Assembly: GCF_003985125.1 (NCBI RefSeq)
Contig: NZ_ML133565.1
Span: forward strand, 1-64,000
DNA length: 64,000 bases
Direction of reading: 5' to 3'
Source of the DNA: Rhizobium phaseoli
GTDB taxonomy: Bacteria > Pseudomonadota > Alphaproteobacteria > Rhizobiales > Rhizobiaceae
In this document: one piece after another, positions 35,922-45,995 of the stretch
How positions within the stretch are numbered: position 1 is the stretch's first letter
Layout: every line of letters begins with the position of its first letter
Notes under the pieces: generated by a model
Told to the model about the DNA's origin: nothing
Databases searched by the model: none
The model's input: the letters and a program-made list of their open reading frames with translations, nothing else
Program-made: the position numbers and the translations under genes

Positions 35922-38003
35922 ATGGACAACCCAAAGGCCAGGATCGGCGTCGACATCGGCGGTACGTTTACCGACGTCGCGATGGAGTACCAAGGCAAGA
36001 TCTTCTCGACCAAGGTCCTCACGAACTATACGGCCCCTGAGGCGGCTATCATCGACGGTATCGCGGGGGTCTTGAGCGACGCCTCCCTGCCGTTCTCGGA
36101 AGTGGGTACCATCATTCACGGAACGACGCTTGCGACCAACTCGCTCATCGAGCGGCGTGGCGCCAAGACGGCCTTCGTCACGACCCGCGGCTTTCGTGAC
36201 GTCATCGAAATGCGGACCGAAAACCGCTTCGAACTCTACGATCTCAATATCGTGCTTCCCCCTGCGCTGATCCCGCGCCGCGACAGACTCGTCGTGGATG
36301 AACGCGTCGGCTCCGACGGGGAGATCTTGAAAACTCTGGACGAGGCCGAGGTTGCCGCGCTGGCTGCCTCCATCAAAGCGGGCGAATATGAAAGCGTCGC
36401 CATCGGCTTCATGCACTCTTATGTGAACGACATTCACGAAAAGAAGGTCCGCGACATTCTCGCAGCCGAAATCCCCGGGATTTCGATATCGATATCGAGC
36501 GAAGTCTCGCCGCAGATGCGCGAGTTCCAACGCTTCAACACCGTTTGCGCCAATGCCTATGTGAAGCCTTTGATGGCATCCTATCTCAACCGGCTTGTCG
36601 ACAAACTGCGCCAAGCGGGTGCACATTGCCCCGTATTTATGATCCATTCGGGCGGAGGCATCATTACCGTTGACAGCGCCGCTGAATTCCCGGTCCGCCT
36701 GCTAGAATCCGGGCCGGCTGGCGGCGCCATCTTCGCTGCCGAAGTTGCCAAGCGGTACGGCCTTGACCGCGTTCTCTCCTACGACATGGGCGGAACGACC
36801 GCAAAAATTTGCCTAATCGACGACGCTACGCCGAAAACCGCCAAGACGTTCGAAGTGGCGAGAACCTATCGCTTCAAAAAGGGCAGCGGCATGCCGATTT
36901 CCATCCCGGTTATCGAGATGATCGAGATCGGCGCCGGCGGCGGTTCCATCGCCTCCGTCGATGGGATGAAGCAGATTCGTGTCGGTCCTCATAGCGCCGC
37001 ATCCGAGCCTGGGCCTGCCTGTTACGGCCGCGGCGGTGACCGGCCTACGGTCACGGACGCCGATTTGCTGCTTGGCCGACTGGACGCTGACAACTTCGCA
37101 GGCGGCTCGATCAAGCTCCGTTCCGACAATTCGAAGAGCGCGCTTTCCCGCGAGGTCGGCGCCAAACTCAGCATTGACGAAAATGCCGCCGCTTTCGGCG
37201 TCTGCGAGGTCGTCGACGAAAGCATGGCGAACGCCGCCCGCATGCACGCGGTCGAAAATGGCAAGGAGCTTGCCGAGTACAGCATGATCGCGTTCGGTGG
37301 CGCCGCTCCGCTGCATGCCTCCCGGCTTTGTGAAAAGCTCGGCATGAAGGAGCTCCTGATTCCTCCGGGCGCGGGTGTCGGGTCCGCCATTGGATTTTTG
37401 CGTGCACCTATTGCCTTCGAATCCGTGCGGAGTGCCTATGTCCGCTTCGCACGGTTCGAAGCCGGCAAGGTGAATTCGGTACTGAAAGAATTGCAGGAAG
37501 AGGCCACGCGCTTCGTGCACGCGGCCGATCCAAATGCCGAGGTGGAGATGGAGTGCACAGCCTATGTCCGCTACGTCGGCCAGGGCTGGGAAATCCCGGT
37601 CATCGTAGAAATAAGAGATTATGCGGAAAACGACGGCGCGTCTCTGCGCCAGCAGTTCGAAGACGCCTATGCCGCCTATTTCGGCCGGGCCATCGATGGT
37701 CTCGACGCGGAAATCATCAGTTGGTCGCTTCGCGCCAGTTCCCCGATCCATGAGGCGCAGCCCGTTCGGCGGGCTTCGAGGACTCATGCGGCCAAGGTGC
37801 CGACGCGACGAGAGATGTTCGACGCCCGCGCAGGAAAATATCTGCCCGCCGACATTGTCGAGCGAACTGAGCTGAAGGTTGGCGAGTACGTCTCCGGTCC
37901 GGCGGCGATCGTGGAGCGGGAAACGACCACGATCATCTCGTCATCCTACGAGGCGATCATGCAGCCCGATGGCTGCCTGCTTGTGACTGCAAAGAACGCA
38001 TAA
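35922..38003 (+). CDS. hyuA: Hydantoinase / oxoprolinase subunit A (HyuA family)
   Basis: 693 residues. RIGVDIGGTFTDVAM at the N-terminus and LSYDMGGTTAKICLI in the middle are the actin-like ATP-binding motifs; GTTLATNSLIER and HSGGGIITVDSAAEFPVRLLESGPAGG are typical of HyuA and OplaH proteins. With subunit B it opens five-membered lactam or hydantoin rings using ATP (N-methylhydantoin, 5-oxoproline and similar). The C-terminal domain with AYVRYVGQGWEIPV is complete. The B subunit gene starts 10 bases later. Confidence 0.88.
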   Translation: MDNPKARIGVDIGGTFTDVAMEYQGKIFSTKVLTNYTAPEAAIIDGIAGVLSDASLPFSEVGTIIHGTTLATNSLIERRGAKTAFVTTRGFRDVIEMRTENRFELYDLNIVLPPALIPRRDRLVVDERVGSDGEILKTLDEAEVAALAASIKAGEYESVAIGFMHSYVNDIHEKKVRDILAAEIPGISISISSEVSPQMREFQRFNTVCANAYVKPLMASYLNRLVDKLRQAGAHCPVFMIHSGGGIITVDSAAEFPVRLLESGPAGGAIFAAEVAKRYGLDRVLSYDMGGTTAKICLIDDATPKTAKTFEVARTYRFKKGSGMPISIPVIEMIEIGAGGGSIASVDGMKQIRVGPHSAASEPGPACYGRGGDRPTVTDADLLLGRLDADNFAGGSIKLRSDNSKSALSREVGAKLSIDENAAAFGVCEVVDESMANAARMHAVENGKELAEYSMIAFGGAAPLHASRLCEKLGMKELLIPPGAGVGSAIGFLRAPIAFESVRSAYVRFARFEAGKVNSVLKELQEEATRFVHAADPNAEVEMECTAYVRYVGQGWEIPVIVEIRDYAENDGASLRQQFEDAYAAYFGRAIDGLDAEIISWSLRASSPIHEAQPVRRASRTHAAKVPTRREMFDARAGKYLPADIVERTELKVGEYVSGPAAIVERETTTIISSSYEAIMQPDGCLLVTAKNA

Positions 38004-38013
38004 GGAAAAGGCC

Positions 38014-39657
38014 ATGACACAGAAACGCGATGCAATCGCCGAGATGCGGCTCCAGATCATGTGGAACAGGCTCATCTCCGTCGTCGAAGAGCAGGCTCTG
38101 ACACTGGTGCGCACCGCTTTTAGCACGAGCGTGCGGGAGGCGGGTGACCTTTCAGCCGGTGTATTCAATATTGCCGGTGAAATGGTCGCACAGGCCGTAA
38201 CGGGAACGCCCGGACACGTGAACGCCATGGGCGAAGCCGTAAGTCATTTCATCAACACGATCGGACGCGACAATATTTTCGAGGGCGATGTCTACATCAC
38301 CAACGATCCCTGGAAGGGTACCGGACATCTACACGACTTCACGGTCGTCAGCCCATCCTTCCACAAGGGTAGCCTGATAGGCTTTTTCGCATGCACCGCG
38401 CACGTCGTCGATGTCGGCGGACGCGGCTTCGGACCCGACGCTGGTGAAGTGTACGAAGAAGGCATTTTCATCCCGATCATGAAGTTCGCGGAGCGAGGCG
38501 CAGTAAACCGCGATCTGATCAACATCGTTCGTAACAACGTACGCGAAGCCGACCAGGTCGTCGGAGACCTGTATTCGCTCGCCGCCTGCAACGAGATCGG
38601 CCACAAGCGGCTTCTCGAAATGCTCGCGGAATTCGATATTGCCGATATCGAGGATCTTGCGAAGTTCATCTTCGATCACTCCTACCAGGCTACCGTCGAC
38701 CGCATCGCCGAACTGCCCGCAGGTATCTACCGCAACTCGATGCGCGTGGACGGCTACGGATCGGCGATCGACATGGTCGTAAAGCTCGATGTGCGGAAGG
38801 ACGAAATCATCGCCGACTTCGATGGTACATCGCCGCCCAGTCCCCTCGGCATCAACGTCCCGCTGATCTATACGACGGCATACGCCGCATACGGCTTGAA
38901 ATGCTCGCTGGCACCGGAGATTCCAAACAATGCGGCGTCCCTGAAGCCATTCAGGATCATTGCACCGGAGAATTGCATTTTGAATGCGCAGCGACCAGCG
39001 CCGGTCGCTGTTCGCCACGTACTCGGTCACTTCGTTCCGGATACCGTGCTCGGCGCAGTCCATAAGATGCTGCCCGACACGGTTCCGGCGGAAGGCGCTG
39101 GCGCCCTGTGGAATATCCACCTCAGTGCCCGCCCGTCTCAAGGCCGTGCAGCCAACGGCTTCGATCTGCACCGCACCGAGATCCTGATGTTCAATTCCGG
39201 CGGAAGCGGTGCTCGCCCAACGCTCGACGGTCTCAATGCGACTGCTTTTCCAAGCGGCGTTCACAGCATGTCGGTGGAAGCAACCGAGCACGTGGGCCCG
39301 GTCATCGTTTGGCGCAAAGAATTGCGAAATGGATCGGGCGGCGAGGGGCGCCAGCGCGGCGGCCTTGGTCAAGTCGTTGAGATCGCACCGACGGACGGTC
39401 ATGAATTCTACTTCAACGCCATGTTCGACCGAGTCGAAAACGCGGCGAGGGGCCGGGAAGGGGGCGAAAATGGCGCCTCGGGCCGCGCCTATCTCAACGA
39501 CGGCACCGCCCTGAATGCAAAGGGCCGGCAGTTCGTCCCAGAAGGCAAAAGACTGGTTATCGAGCTTCCCGGCGGCGGTGGCTATGGCAAGCCCGACGAT
39601 AGGCCGCACGAAGCAGTCGAACGGGATCGTCTCGACCAGTATGTCGTTTCGAAGTGA
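38014..39657 (+). CDS. hyuB: Hydantoinase / oxoprolinase subunit B (HyuB family)
   Basis: 547 residues, AAGGA ribosome binding site. LQIMWNRLISVVEEQALTLV, TSVREAGDLSAGVFN, GTPGHVNAMGEAVSHFI, DVYITNDPWKGTGHLHDFTV and RGGLGQVVEIAP are the successive motifs of HyuB; the histidine and aspartate in NDPWKGTGHLHD probably bind metal. It acts with subunit A. The stop overlaps a GTG start of the next gene (GTGA). Confidence 0.88.
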   Translation: MTQKRDAIAEMRLQIMWNRLISVVEEQALTLVRTAFSTSVREAGDLSAGVFNIAGEMVAQAVTGTPGHVNAMGEAVSHFINTIGRDNIFEGDVYITNDPWKGTGHLHDFTVVSPSFHKGSLIGFFACTAHVVDVGGRGFGPDAGEVYEEGIFIPIMKFAERGAVNRDLINIVRNNVREADQVVGDLYSLAACNEIGHKRLLEMLAEFDIADIEDLAKFIFDHSYQATVDRIAELPAGIYRNSMRVDGYGSAIDMVVKLDVRKDEIIADFDGTSPPSPLGINVPLIYTTAYAAYGLKCSLAPEIPNNAASLKPFRIIAPENCILNAQRPAPVAVRHVLGHFVPDTVLGAVHKMLPDTVPAEGAGALWNIHLSARPSQGRAANGFDLHRTEILMFNSGGSGARPTLDGLNATAFPSGVHSMSVEATEHVGPVIVWRKELRNGSGGEGRQRGGLGQVVEIAPTDGHEFYFNAMFDRVENAARGREGGENGASGRAYLNDGTALNAKGRQFVPEGKRLVIELPGGGGYGKPDDRPHEAVERDRLDQYVVSK

Positions 39658-40982
39658 GTGTTTCGATGAGCATGATCGAGAAACTGGCCGCAGAAATTGG
39701 CACCTTCAACCTGTCACCGGGACTGCGCGGCATTCCGGTCGGGAACGCGCCGGTCAGTTCCGCCAACATCCCGGATGCGCACTGGCGTCCCGCCGGCGGC
39801 GAGATGAGCCTCCCGCTGCTGACGCTCGATCTGCAAGCCTATGAGACAAACAAGAAGACAATGCTTGGCATCTGCAGTGACTTCGACTGCCAGATCGCTC
39901 CGCATGCCAAGACGCCGATGTCGCCTGTTCTCGCCCGAGATCTCGTATCTGCCGGCGCGTGGGGTGTATCCGTCGCGGACCTTCGCCAAGCGGAGGTGAT
40001 GCTGCATCACGGACTCCGCCGGGTGCTGATCGCCAACGAAATTGGTGGTAAATCCGCCGTGACGCGGCTGGCACGACTGCTTCGAAACTATTGCGAAGCA
40101 GAGATCTTCATGTTCGTTGACTCGACCGACGTGGTATCGGCCTTGGCCAGATCGTGGTTGGGCGACGACACGCTTCCGCCGCTGAACCTGCTGGTGGAGG
40201 TCGGCTGCGGCCGGGGTGGAGTAAACTCCGATACGGAAGCTCGGCATCTTGTCCGGTCGATCGCGGGCCTCAATTCGAAGCATATCCGATTGGCAGGAAT
40301 TGCCGCGTATGAGGGAACGGCAAACCATCCAGACGAGAAGGAGCTTCTAGAGAATCTCGACGACCTTTTCGATCGCGTCTCCTTTGCCTTGAAAGCAGCT
40401 CGGGAAACGGTCGGGCCGGAAAGGCCGCTCGTCTTGTCGATGGGGGGCTCCAGTCTTTTCGACTACGTAATTGATCGCTGTCGGCCGATCGTGGGCGGCG
40501 ATTCTAACGTCACACTCCTCTTGAGGAGCGGAGCCTGCTTCTTCAGCGATCACGGACCAATTCGTGCGAGACTACAGGCGATCTCTTCACGTGGAATGCT
40601 GGGCAAAGCTGCAAGCGACAGCATCGCAGGAGCCTTCACGCCCGTGCTCAGGATTTGGGCCGAGGTCCTGTCTATGAATGGCCCTCATAATGCCATCTGC
40701 GGCTTTGGCCTTCGCGACGTCGCACATGATCAGGGTCTTCCGGTCCCCGTCGCGGTATGGCGCAACGGCGAACGGGTGATAACCCTAGGCGACGTATCGG
40801 TCGTCTCGAAGCTTAACGACCAGCACGCATTCGTTCATGCCCCGGAACTCGAGCTGAGCGTCGGCGACGTCATCGAGTTCGGCATCAAGCATCCGTGCAC
40901 GACGATCGATAAGCACGACGTGATCTTCGGTCTCGACGAGCGGGGTGAGGTGAAGGTCGCTTTGCGAACATTCTTCGGCTGA
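39654..40982 (+). CDS. D-threonine-aldolase / D-serine-dehydratase-like PLP enzyme
   Basis: About 440 residues, fold type III (alanine racemase-like barrel). APHAKTPMSPVLARDLVSAG carries the PLP lysine in PHAKT, LVEVGCGRGGV the phosphate-binding region, and IKHPCTTIDKHD the C-terminal histidine-cysteine pair that binds zinc in this family. Known members act on D-threonine, D-serine, D-hydroxyaspartate or phenylserine. The start may be GTG 39654, coupled to the hyuB stop, or ATG 39666; neither has a strong ribosome binding site. It would process an amino acid released by ring opening; this is inference. Confidence 0.8.
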   Translation: MSVSMSMIEKLAAEIGTFNLSPGLRGIPVGNAPVSSANIPDAHWRPAGGEMSLPLLTLDLQAYETNKKTMLGICSDFDCQIAPHAKTPMSPVLARDLVSAGAWGVSVADLRQAEVMLHHGLRRVLIANEIGGKSAVTRLARLLRNYCEAEIFMFVDSTDVVSALARSWLGDDTLPPLNLLVEVGCGRGGVNSDTEARHLVRSIAGLNSKHIRLAGIAAYEGTANHPDEKELLENLDDLFDRVSFALKAARETVGPERPLVLSMGGSSLFDYVIDRCRPIVGGDSNVTLLLRSGACFFSDHGPIRARLQAISSRGMLGKAASDSIAGAFTPVLRIWAEVLSMNGPHNAICGFGLRDVAHDQGLPVPVAVWRNGERVITLGDVSVVSKLNDQHAFVHAPELELSVGDVIEFGIKHPCTTIDKHDVIFGLDERGEVKVALRTFFG

Positions 40983-41011
40983 ACGTCAAAACTTACCTAC
41001 AGGAACTGAAA

Positions 41012-41482
41012 ATGAAAAAGTCCGTCCACGACCGCATCAACGAGCTGGGAATCGTTCTTCCCGCCGTAACGGCCCCAACCGCTACCTATATCCCGACCAA
41101 GATCCTCGGATCGATGCTCTATGTATCCGGACAGGTTCCCAAGGTCGATGGGCAGGTGCGCTTCGTCGGCAAGGTAGGCGAAACGATGTCGGCCGAAGAG
41201 GCGAAGCAGGCTGCGCGCGTCTGCGCAATGAACATCGTCGCACAGTTGAACCATGCGCTTGGCGGCAACCTGGATCGAGTTGTTGGCTGTTCTCGCGTTC
41301 GCGGCTTCGTCAACGCAGTCCCGGATTTCGGCGGACACGCAGCGGTAATCAATGGAGCCTCGGACGTGATTGTCGAGATCTTCGGCGAAAGAGGCCGTCA
41401 CACGCGCACCGCTATCGGCGTCGGCTCCCTTCCGCATGGCGTTGCAGTCGAAGTGGACGCCGATTTCGAGATCGCAAACTGA
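41012..41482 (+). CDS. RidA (YjgF/YER057c/UK114) family protein
   Basis: 156 residues with AGGA about 8 bases upstream. LYVSGQVPKVDGQVRFVGKV, EEAKQAARVCAMNIVAQLN and HTRTAIGVGSLPHGVAVEVD are the core RidA motifs, including the arginine before the final strand. RidA proteins hydrolyse reactive enamine or imine intermediates released by PLP dehydratases and amino acid oxidases, both of which are encoded in this regulon. The protein is longer than classical RidA (about 130), like the subfamily common in catabolic operons. Confidence 0.85.
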   Translation: MKKSVHDRINELGIVLPAVTAPTATYIPTKILGSMLYVSGQVPKVDGQVRFVGKVGETMSAEEAKQAARVCAMNIVAQLNHALGGNLDRVVGCSRVRGFVNAVPDFGGHAAVINGASDVIVEIFGERGRHTRTAIGVGSLPHGVAVEVDADFEIAN

Positions 41483-41533
41483 TGATGAGACAAGTTCGCA
41501 AGAAACGCCGGATTGAAGACGACGGACGCGATT

Positions 41534-42202
41534 ATGGGATATGATTTCGATTTCTCCGTGGTATGGGACGCATGGCCCATCCTTCTGGATGGCATACTCA
41601 AGGCTCTCTATTACACAGCTGTCTCAAGTATTCTGGCGCTCGTTCTGGGCGTCCTTGTGATGCTTATGCGTAGGAGCAATGTCTCGCCCGTTCGCATAAC
41701 AGCGCGAGTGTTCATCGAGGTCATTCGCAATACTCCATTCCTCGTCCAACTGTTCTTCATCTTTTTTGGGCTGCCCTCCATCGGCTTGAAATTTTCGGTT
41801 TCGTTCGCAGCAATCGCGGCGCTGACTGTCAATACGGCGGCCTATATAGCCGAGGTTCTTCGCGGTGGGGTCGACGGCTTGCCGTACGGCCAGATCGAAG
41901 CCGGCAAAGCCCTGGGCTTGAACCGACGCCAGATCTTCTTCGACATTATTCTGAAGCCATCCGTTCGTGCGGTCTATCCCGGTCTCTCCGCTCAATTCGT
42001 CCTTCTGATGCTGACCTCGAGCGTTGTCGCTTCGATCTCTGCGCCCGAACTGACCTATTCGGCGCAAATGATTGAATCGCAGTCCTTCCGTAGCTTCGAA
42101 GTCTATTTCGTCGTCACAGGAATCTACCTGGCATTGTCCATCTGCATCTCGTCGTTCCTTCGGCTCTTTGGCCGGTTCTACTTCTCCTATCCGACTAAGT
42201 GA
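41534..42202 (+). CDS. Polar amino acid ABC transporter permease (HisM/GlnP type)
   Basis: About 222 residues with several membrane helices. VFIEVIRNTPFLVQLFFIFF and GQIEAGKALGLNRRQIFFDI (the EAA loop contacting the ATPase) are diagnostic. ATG 41534 is preferred; a longer start at TTG 41513 is possible. It pairs with the next permease, with the binding protein at 42931 and the ATPase at 43820. Confidence 0.9.
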   Translation: MGYDFDFSVVWDAWPILLDGILKALYYTAVSSILALVLGVLVMLMRRSNVSPVRITARVFIEVIRNTPFLVQLFFIFFGLPSIGLKFSVSFAAIAALTVNTAAYIAEVLRGGVDGLPYGQIEAGKALGLNRRQIFFDIILKPSVRAVYPGLSAQFVLLMLTSSVVASISAPELTYSAQMIESQSFRSFEVYFVVTGIYLALSICISSFLRLFGRFYFSYPTK

Positions 42203-42211
42203 GGTCAGACC

Positions 42212-42862
42212 ATGGTCAGAGAAATTTCGGTAAATGACCTTTGGATGCTCATGGAAGGGCTGAAGTGGACGGTTCTTCTTTCGGCTATTGCATTTGCAGG
42301 CGGCGGCATCTTCGGTGTGATGATCGCTCTGATGCGAACCAGTCCCTACGCGCTTCCGCGCTGGTTCGCCTATTTGTACATTGAGGTGTTCCAGGGAACG
42401 CCGCTCCTGATGCAACTCTTCGTGTTCTATTATGGCGTTGCTTTGGTCGGACTCGACGTCAGCGCATGGATCGCCGCCGCGATCGGATTGACCGCCCACA
42501 GCAGTGCGTTTCTCGGCGAAATCTGGCGGGGAGGCATCGAGGCGGTGCCGCTTGGCCAGACCGAAGCGGCGCGAGCCCTCGGCCTGCCGTACCGCCACCG
42601 CATGCTCGACGTGGTCTTCCCACAGGCATTCAAGATCTCGCTTCCTGCGACGATCGGCTTCCTCGTCGGACTCGTTAAAGGAACTTCGCTCGTCGCAATC
42701 ATCGGCTTTACCGAACTCACCCGTGCCGGGCAGATCATATCGAATAACACTTTCCAGCCGTTGATCGTCTTCGGAATGGTCGGCGCGATCTATTTCGCGC
42801 TGTGCTGGCCACTTTCCCTCCTGAGCGGACATCTCGAAAAGAGGATGTCGTTCGGCAGGTAA
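42212..42862 (+). CDS. Polar amino acid ABC transporter permease, second subunit
   Basis: 216 residues. YIEVFQGTPLLMQLFVFYYG and GQTEAARALGLPYRHRMLDV mark the HisQ/HisM family. A GAGG site lies just before ATG 42212. Tandem permeases of this type form a heterodimeric channel for an amino acid or amino-acid-like solute. Confidence 0.9.
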   Translation: MVREISVNDLWMLMEGLKWTVLLSAIAFAGGGIFGVMIALMRTSPYALPRWFAYLYIEVFQGTPLLMQLFVFYYGVALVGLDVSAWIAAAIGLTAHSSAFLGEIWRGGIEAVPLGQTEAARALGLPYRHRMLDVVFPQAFKISLPATIGFLVGLVKGTSLVAIIGFTELTRAGQIISNNTFQPLIVFGMVGAIYFALCWPLSLLSGHLEKRMSFGR

Positions 42863-42930
42863 ACGGATCAGCGAATTCGGCACGCTGGTGGAAAACGAAA
42901 TGCCGATCAAACCAACAGAGGTGAACACAA

Positions 42931-43779
42931 ATGTTTAACAAGAAGAGCGCTCTCGGACGTCGCACTTTCCTCGCCTTCAGCAGCCTTGCCCTTGCAATCG
43001 CCTTTACCGGTGCCTCTCATATCCGTCAGGCTGGCGCGGCAACCCTCGATGAAATCAAGAAGAAGGGCACAATCACCTTTGGCATCGTGACCGATCAGCC
43101 TCCCTTCAGCTTCATCAACGGGAGCGGACAAAACGAGGGCTACGACATCGAGCTCAGCAAGCTGATGGCGAAGGAGCTCGGCGTCGAAGCGGCCTATGTT
43201 CCGATAACGAGCGCGAACCGTATTCCTCAGCTCATGACCGGAAAGGTCGACATGCTCATCTGCGTGATGGGCGTCTACCCCGATCGCGCCAAGGTCGTCC
43301 AATATGTCGCTCCGTACGCGGAAATCAATGCGGCTATTTACGGGCCGAAAGACGGCGGCGTTACGAAGGTCGAGGAACTTTCCGGACATTCGATCGCTGT
43401 TGAAAAGGGCAGCTCCATGGACAAGGCTGTCACCGACGCCGCTCCGAAGGATGCCACAATCCAGCGCTTCGATGACGCATCATCGGCCGTCCAGGCACTT
43501 CTTTCCGGCCAGGTCGAATATCTCGGCAGCTACAGCCACCAGTTCGGCGGCGTCGAGAAGGCCGCACCGGGCAAATACGCTCAGAAGATCGTGCTTTCGA
43601 CGGAATACGAAGGCATCGCCGTCAGCCCGAAATCCGAGGAGCTCGGCAAATGGGCCGGCGAGTTCATGTCTAAGCACAAGAAGGACGGGACCCTTAACGA
43701 TCTGTACCAGAAGCACTTCGGCGCTCCGTTCCCGGAGATGCCGGCGTCGATGGACGGCATCACGTTCACGATGAACTAA
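42931..43779 (+). CDS. Amino acid ABC transporter substrate-binding protein (family 3)
   Basis: 282 residues. The N-terminal signal peptide has [11 protein letters not shown], a hydrophobic core and a probable cut near AGA-AT. The mature part starts [20 protein letters not shown], then [33 protein letters not shown] and [11 protein letters not shown], the type 3 solute-binding pattern. It binds the substrate in the periplasm; the ligand, perhaps a hydantoin or amino acid, is inferred from the operon. Confidence 0.88.
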   Translation: MFNKKSALGRRTFLAFSSLALAIAFTGASHIRQAGAATLDEIKKKGTITFGIVTDQPPFSFINGSGQNEGYDIELSKLMAKELGVEAAYVPITSANRIPQLMTGKVDMLICVMGVYPDRAKVVQYVAPYAEINAAIYGPKDGGVTKVEELSGHSIAVEKGSSMDKAVTDAAPKDATIQRFDDASSAVQALLSGQVEYLGSYSHQFGGVEKAAPGKYAQKIVLSTEYEGIAVSPKSEELGKWAGEFMSKHKKDGTLNDLYQKHFGAPFPEMPASMDGITFTMN

Positions 43780-43819
43780 GCTGCGTGAAACAGGCTCATA
43801 CCACGGAAGGATAAAGCCA

Positions 43820-44560
43820 ATGGCTGAGAAAACGATCAAGATGGTTGACGTCGACAAGTGGTATGGGCCTCTTCACGTGCTGAAGAAAGTCAACCTCGAG
43901 GTTGCGACGGGCGAGCATATCGTTCTGTGCGGTCCGTCGGGATCCGGCAAGTCGACCCTTATCCGATGCATCAACTATCTCGAGGAAACCCAGGGAGGGC
44001 ATATATCCGTGAACGGCATCGAGCTCGGCTCGAAGGGCACCAATGCCGACCATATCCGCCGGGACGTCGGCATGGTCTTCCAGCACTTCAATCTGTTTCC
44101 TCATAAGACCGTTTTGGAGAATTGCATGCTGGCGCCGAAACGCGTGAAGCGCGTCAGCGACAAAGAGGCGCGCGAGACCGCGATGCGGTATTTGGAGCGT
44201 GTTCGCATCGCCGAGCAAGCCAACAAGTATCCCGCCCAGCTATCGGGCGGTCAGCAGCAGCGAGTCGCCATCGCGCGCGCACTCTGCATGGGGCCGAAAG
44301 TCATGCTCTTCGATGAGCCAACGTCGGCCCTCGATCCCGAGATGGTCAAAGAAGTGCTGGATACGATGATCTCGCTCGCCGAGGACGGCATCACCATGAT
44401 CTGCGTGACGCATGAAATGGGCTTTGCCCGCGCCGTCGCGCATCGGGTAATATTTATGGATGGGGGACAGATTATCGAGAGTGCTCCGCCGCACGAATTC
44501 TTCTCCAATCCGCAGTCGCCGCGTGCCAAGGCCTTCCTGGGCCAGATCCTCAACCATTGA
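43820..44560 (+). CDS. Amino acid ABC transporter ATP-binding protein (GlnQ family)
   Basis: 246 residues. [19 protein letters not shown] is Walker [21 protein letters not shown] the signature, [20 protein letters not shown]alker B, and [20 protein letters not shown] the switch histidine. It energises the importer formed with the two permeases. Last gene of the operon that starts at 35922; no clear terminator follows. Confidence 0.92.
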   Translation: MAEKTIKMVDVDKWYGPLHVLKKVNLEVATGEHIVLCGPSGSGKSTLIRCINYLEETQGGHISVNGIELGSKGTNADHIRRDVGMVFQHFNLFPHKTVLENCMLAPKRVKRVSDKEARETAMRYLERVRIAEQANKYPAQLSGGQQQRVAIARALCMGPKVMLFDEPTSALDPEMVKEVLDTMISLAEDGITMICVTHEMGFARAVAHRVIFMDGGQIIESAPPHEFFSNPQSPRAKAFLGQILNH

Positions 44561-45107
44561 TCGAACCCGGAGCCAGAATGCAAAATCAGTTAACCTGGGC
44601 AGCAGGAGTTGAAGGCAGGACGGCGTCCAAGGAACTGGTTGATGGTACAGCGCTTGCGGCGCTGCGGCCCCGGTATGCCGGTGTCGACGGTCGAAAAGGC
44701 AATGGGCTCTGTTTGGCGCACGCCTGCGCCGCATAAGGGCGACCTGATCGACGTTCTCGCAAAGACGGATGGCGTTAACGTACGAACCGAGCGGAAAGGG
44801 TCTGATCGGCGGGATCGATTTGAATTCCCGCTTCATGCATACCATCGCCAGCATTCCCGTGGGGACATCGCTTGCCGATCTCCGCGGTACAGTGCCGGAA
44901 ATGGAGATCAGTGAGGACAGTACTGCGAGTGGGGTTCACGTTTCGGCGCGAAACAGCTGCCGGAAGGCACCCTTTTTCGCCGGCATTACGTTCGATGTTT
45001 CCGGCATCGCTATCTTCAATCCGATGCCGAATAGGCGGAGCCGAGCTTTCCACCTTGTCCTGCTGGTAGCCGGCACTCCATGCTTCAGTTGGTCGGGGGA
45101 CCGCTAT
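44561..45107. other. Stretch without a supportable gene, possibly decayed coding sequence
   Basis: Short frames exist, for example 44578-44736 starting MQNQLTWAAGVEGRTASKEL and one from 44769 starting MALTYEPSGKGLIGGIDLNS, but each is short or runs antisense into the AraC gene, and I recognise no family. The composition looks coding, so these may be pieces of one disrupted gene. Confidence 0.35.
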
Positions 45108-45848
45108 TCACCGGCCTTCGTCGTGCTCTCGCAAGCGTCCTCGAAATGCGTTGGGCGTCGCCCCGATCGCATCCTGAAACATCGCAATGAATGCAGAGGT
45201 GGTGCTGTAGCCCAACTTGAGTGCAACCGTTTGAACGGAAAGGCCATCCGCAAGCATGGGAACCGCCCGGGTTAGCCGAAGCCGCTGACGCCATTTCACA
45301 AAGCTCATGCCAAGATCGCGCGCGCAGCGACGGGCCAATGTACGCTCCGTGCTGTGGACGTGGTTCGCCCATTGGCCAAGAGATCGACCGTCACCGGGGT
45401 CTTGAAGAAGTGCTTCCAGAACTTGCTTTAGGGCGCGATCGTTCGACAATGGCAGGAAGCTCTCCAAAGGCGATCCAACACTCAGTTGATCGATCAACAC
45501 GCGCATCAGCCTTGCATCATCGGCATTTCCAGGCTCTCGTATACCACGCTTCTTCAAATCAAGAAGAATCGCTTTTGCGATCGGCCCGACGGAGAGAACG
45601 CTTGCTTGGTGCGGAAGACGGTCACAATGGCTCTGTTCGATGTCCAAAAGCAGATACGTGGTTTCGTCGCCAGCCCAGGCCAGATGCTCGGTCTCGGGCG
45701 GCAACCACACGCCGAAGTCTGGCGGCGCCGTATAGCGGCTGCCTTTCACCGTCAATTCGACGACGCCCGCGACGGAGTAGACGAATTGACCCCAGCTGTG
45801 TCGATCCACTGGAAATGCGGTGACTTCAGTCAACTGCACAACCTTCAT
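45108..45848 (-). CDS. AraC-family transcriptional regulator with N-terminal cupin
   Basis: About 246 residues from ATG 45848; an upstream GTG at 45920 is also open. The N-terminal sensor reads HSWGQFVYSVAGVVELTVKG and GVWLPPETEHLAWAG, a cupin of the AraC_binding_2 type. The C-terminal half has two helix-turn-helix units: SLGQWANHVHSTERTLARRC and LSVQTVALKLGYSTTSAFIA, ending MFQDAIGATPNAFR. It is divergent from the enzyme gene at 45996, a likely target. Confidence 0.85.
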   Translation of the reverse strand: MKVVQLTEVTAFPVDRHSWGQFVYSVAGVVELTVKGSRYTAPPDFGVWLPPETEHLAWAGDETTYLLLDIEQSHCDRLPHQASVLSVGPIAKAILLDLKKRGIREPGNADDARLMRVLIDQLSVGSPLESFLPLSNDRALKQVLEALLQDPGDGRSLGQWANHVHSTERTLARRCARDLGMSFVKWRQRLRLTRAVPMLADGLSVQTVALKLGYSTTSAFIAMFQDAIGATPNAFRGRLREHDEGR

Positions 45849-45995
45849 GGCGACCGATCCACGTGCAGACCGTTCATTTTTTCCTAAACGATTGCCGCCA
45901 GCCATTTTGTCAGAAGCCACGTATCGAGTGTCCGGATTTCAGTATCTGCCCTTGTGTATAGGGTCCTCATCTGACGATGTGTAGAGGATAATCGG

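Noticed and set aside
42733..42742. Further near copy of the operator (GATCATATCG) in the second permease gene
   Set aside because: It lies within coding sequence, differs in the last base and breaks the AGAT/ATCT symmetry, so it is probably chance.
41624..42928. Minus-strand 434-codon frame
   Set aside because: It is antisense to the two ABC permeases and is dominated by charged residues, as expected for the reverse of membrane protein genes.
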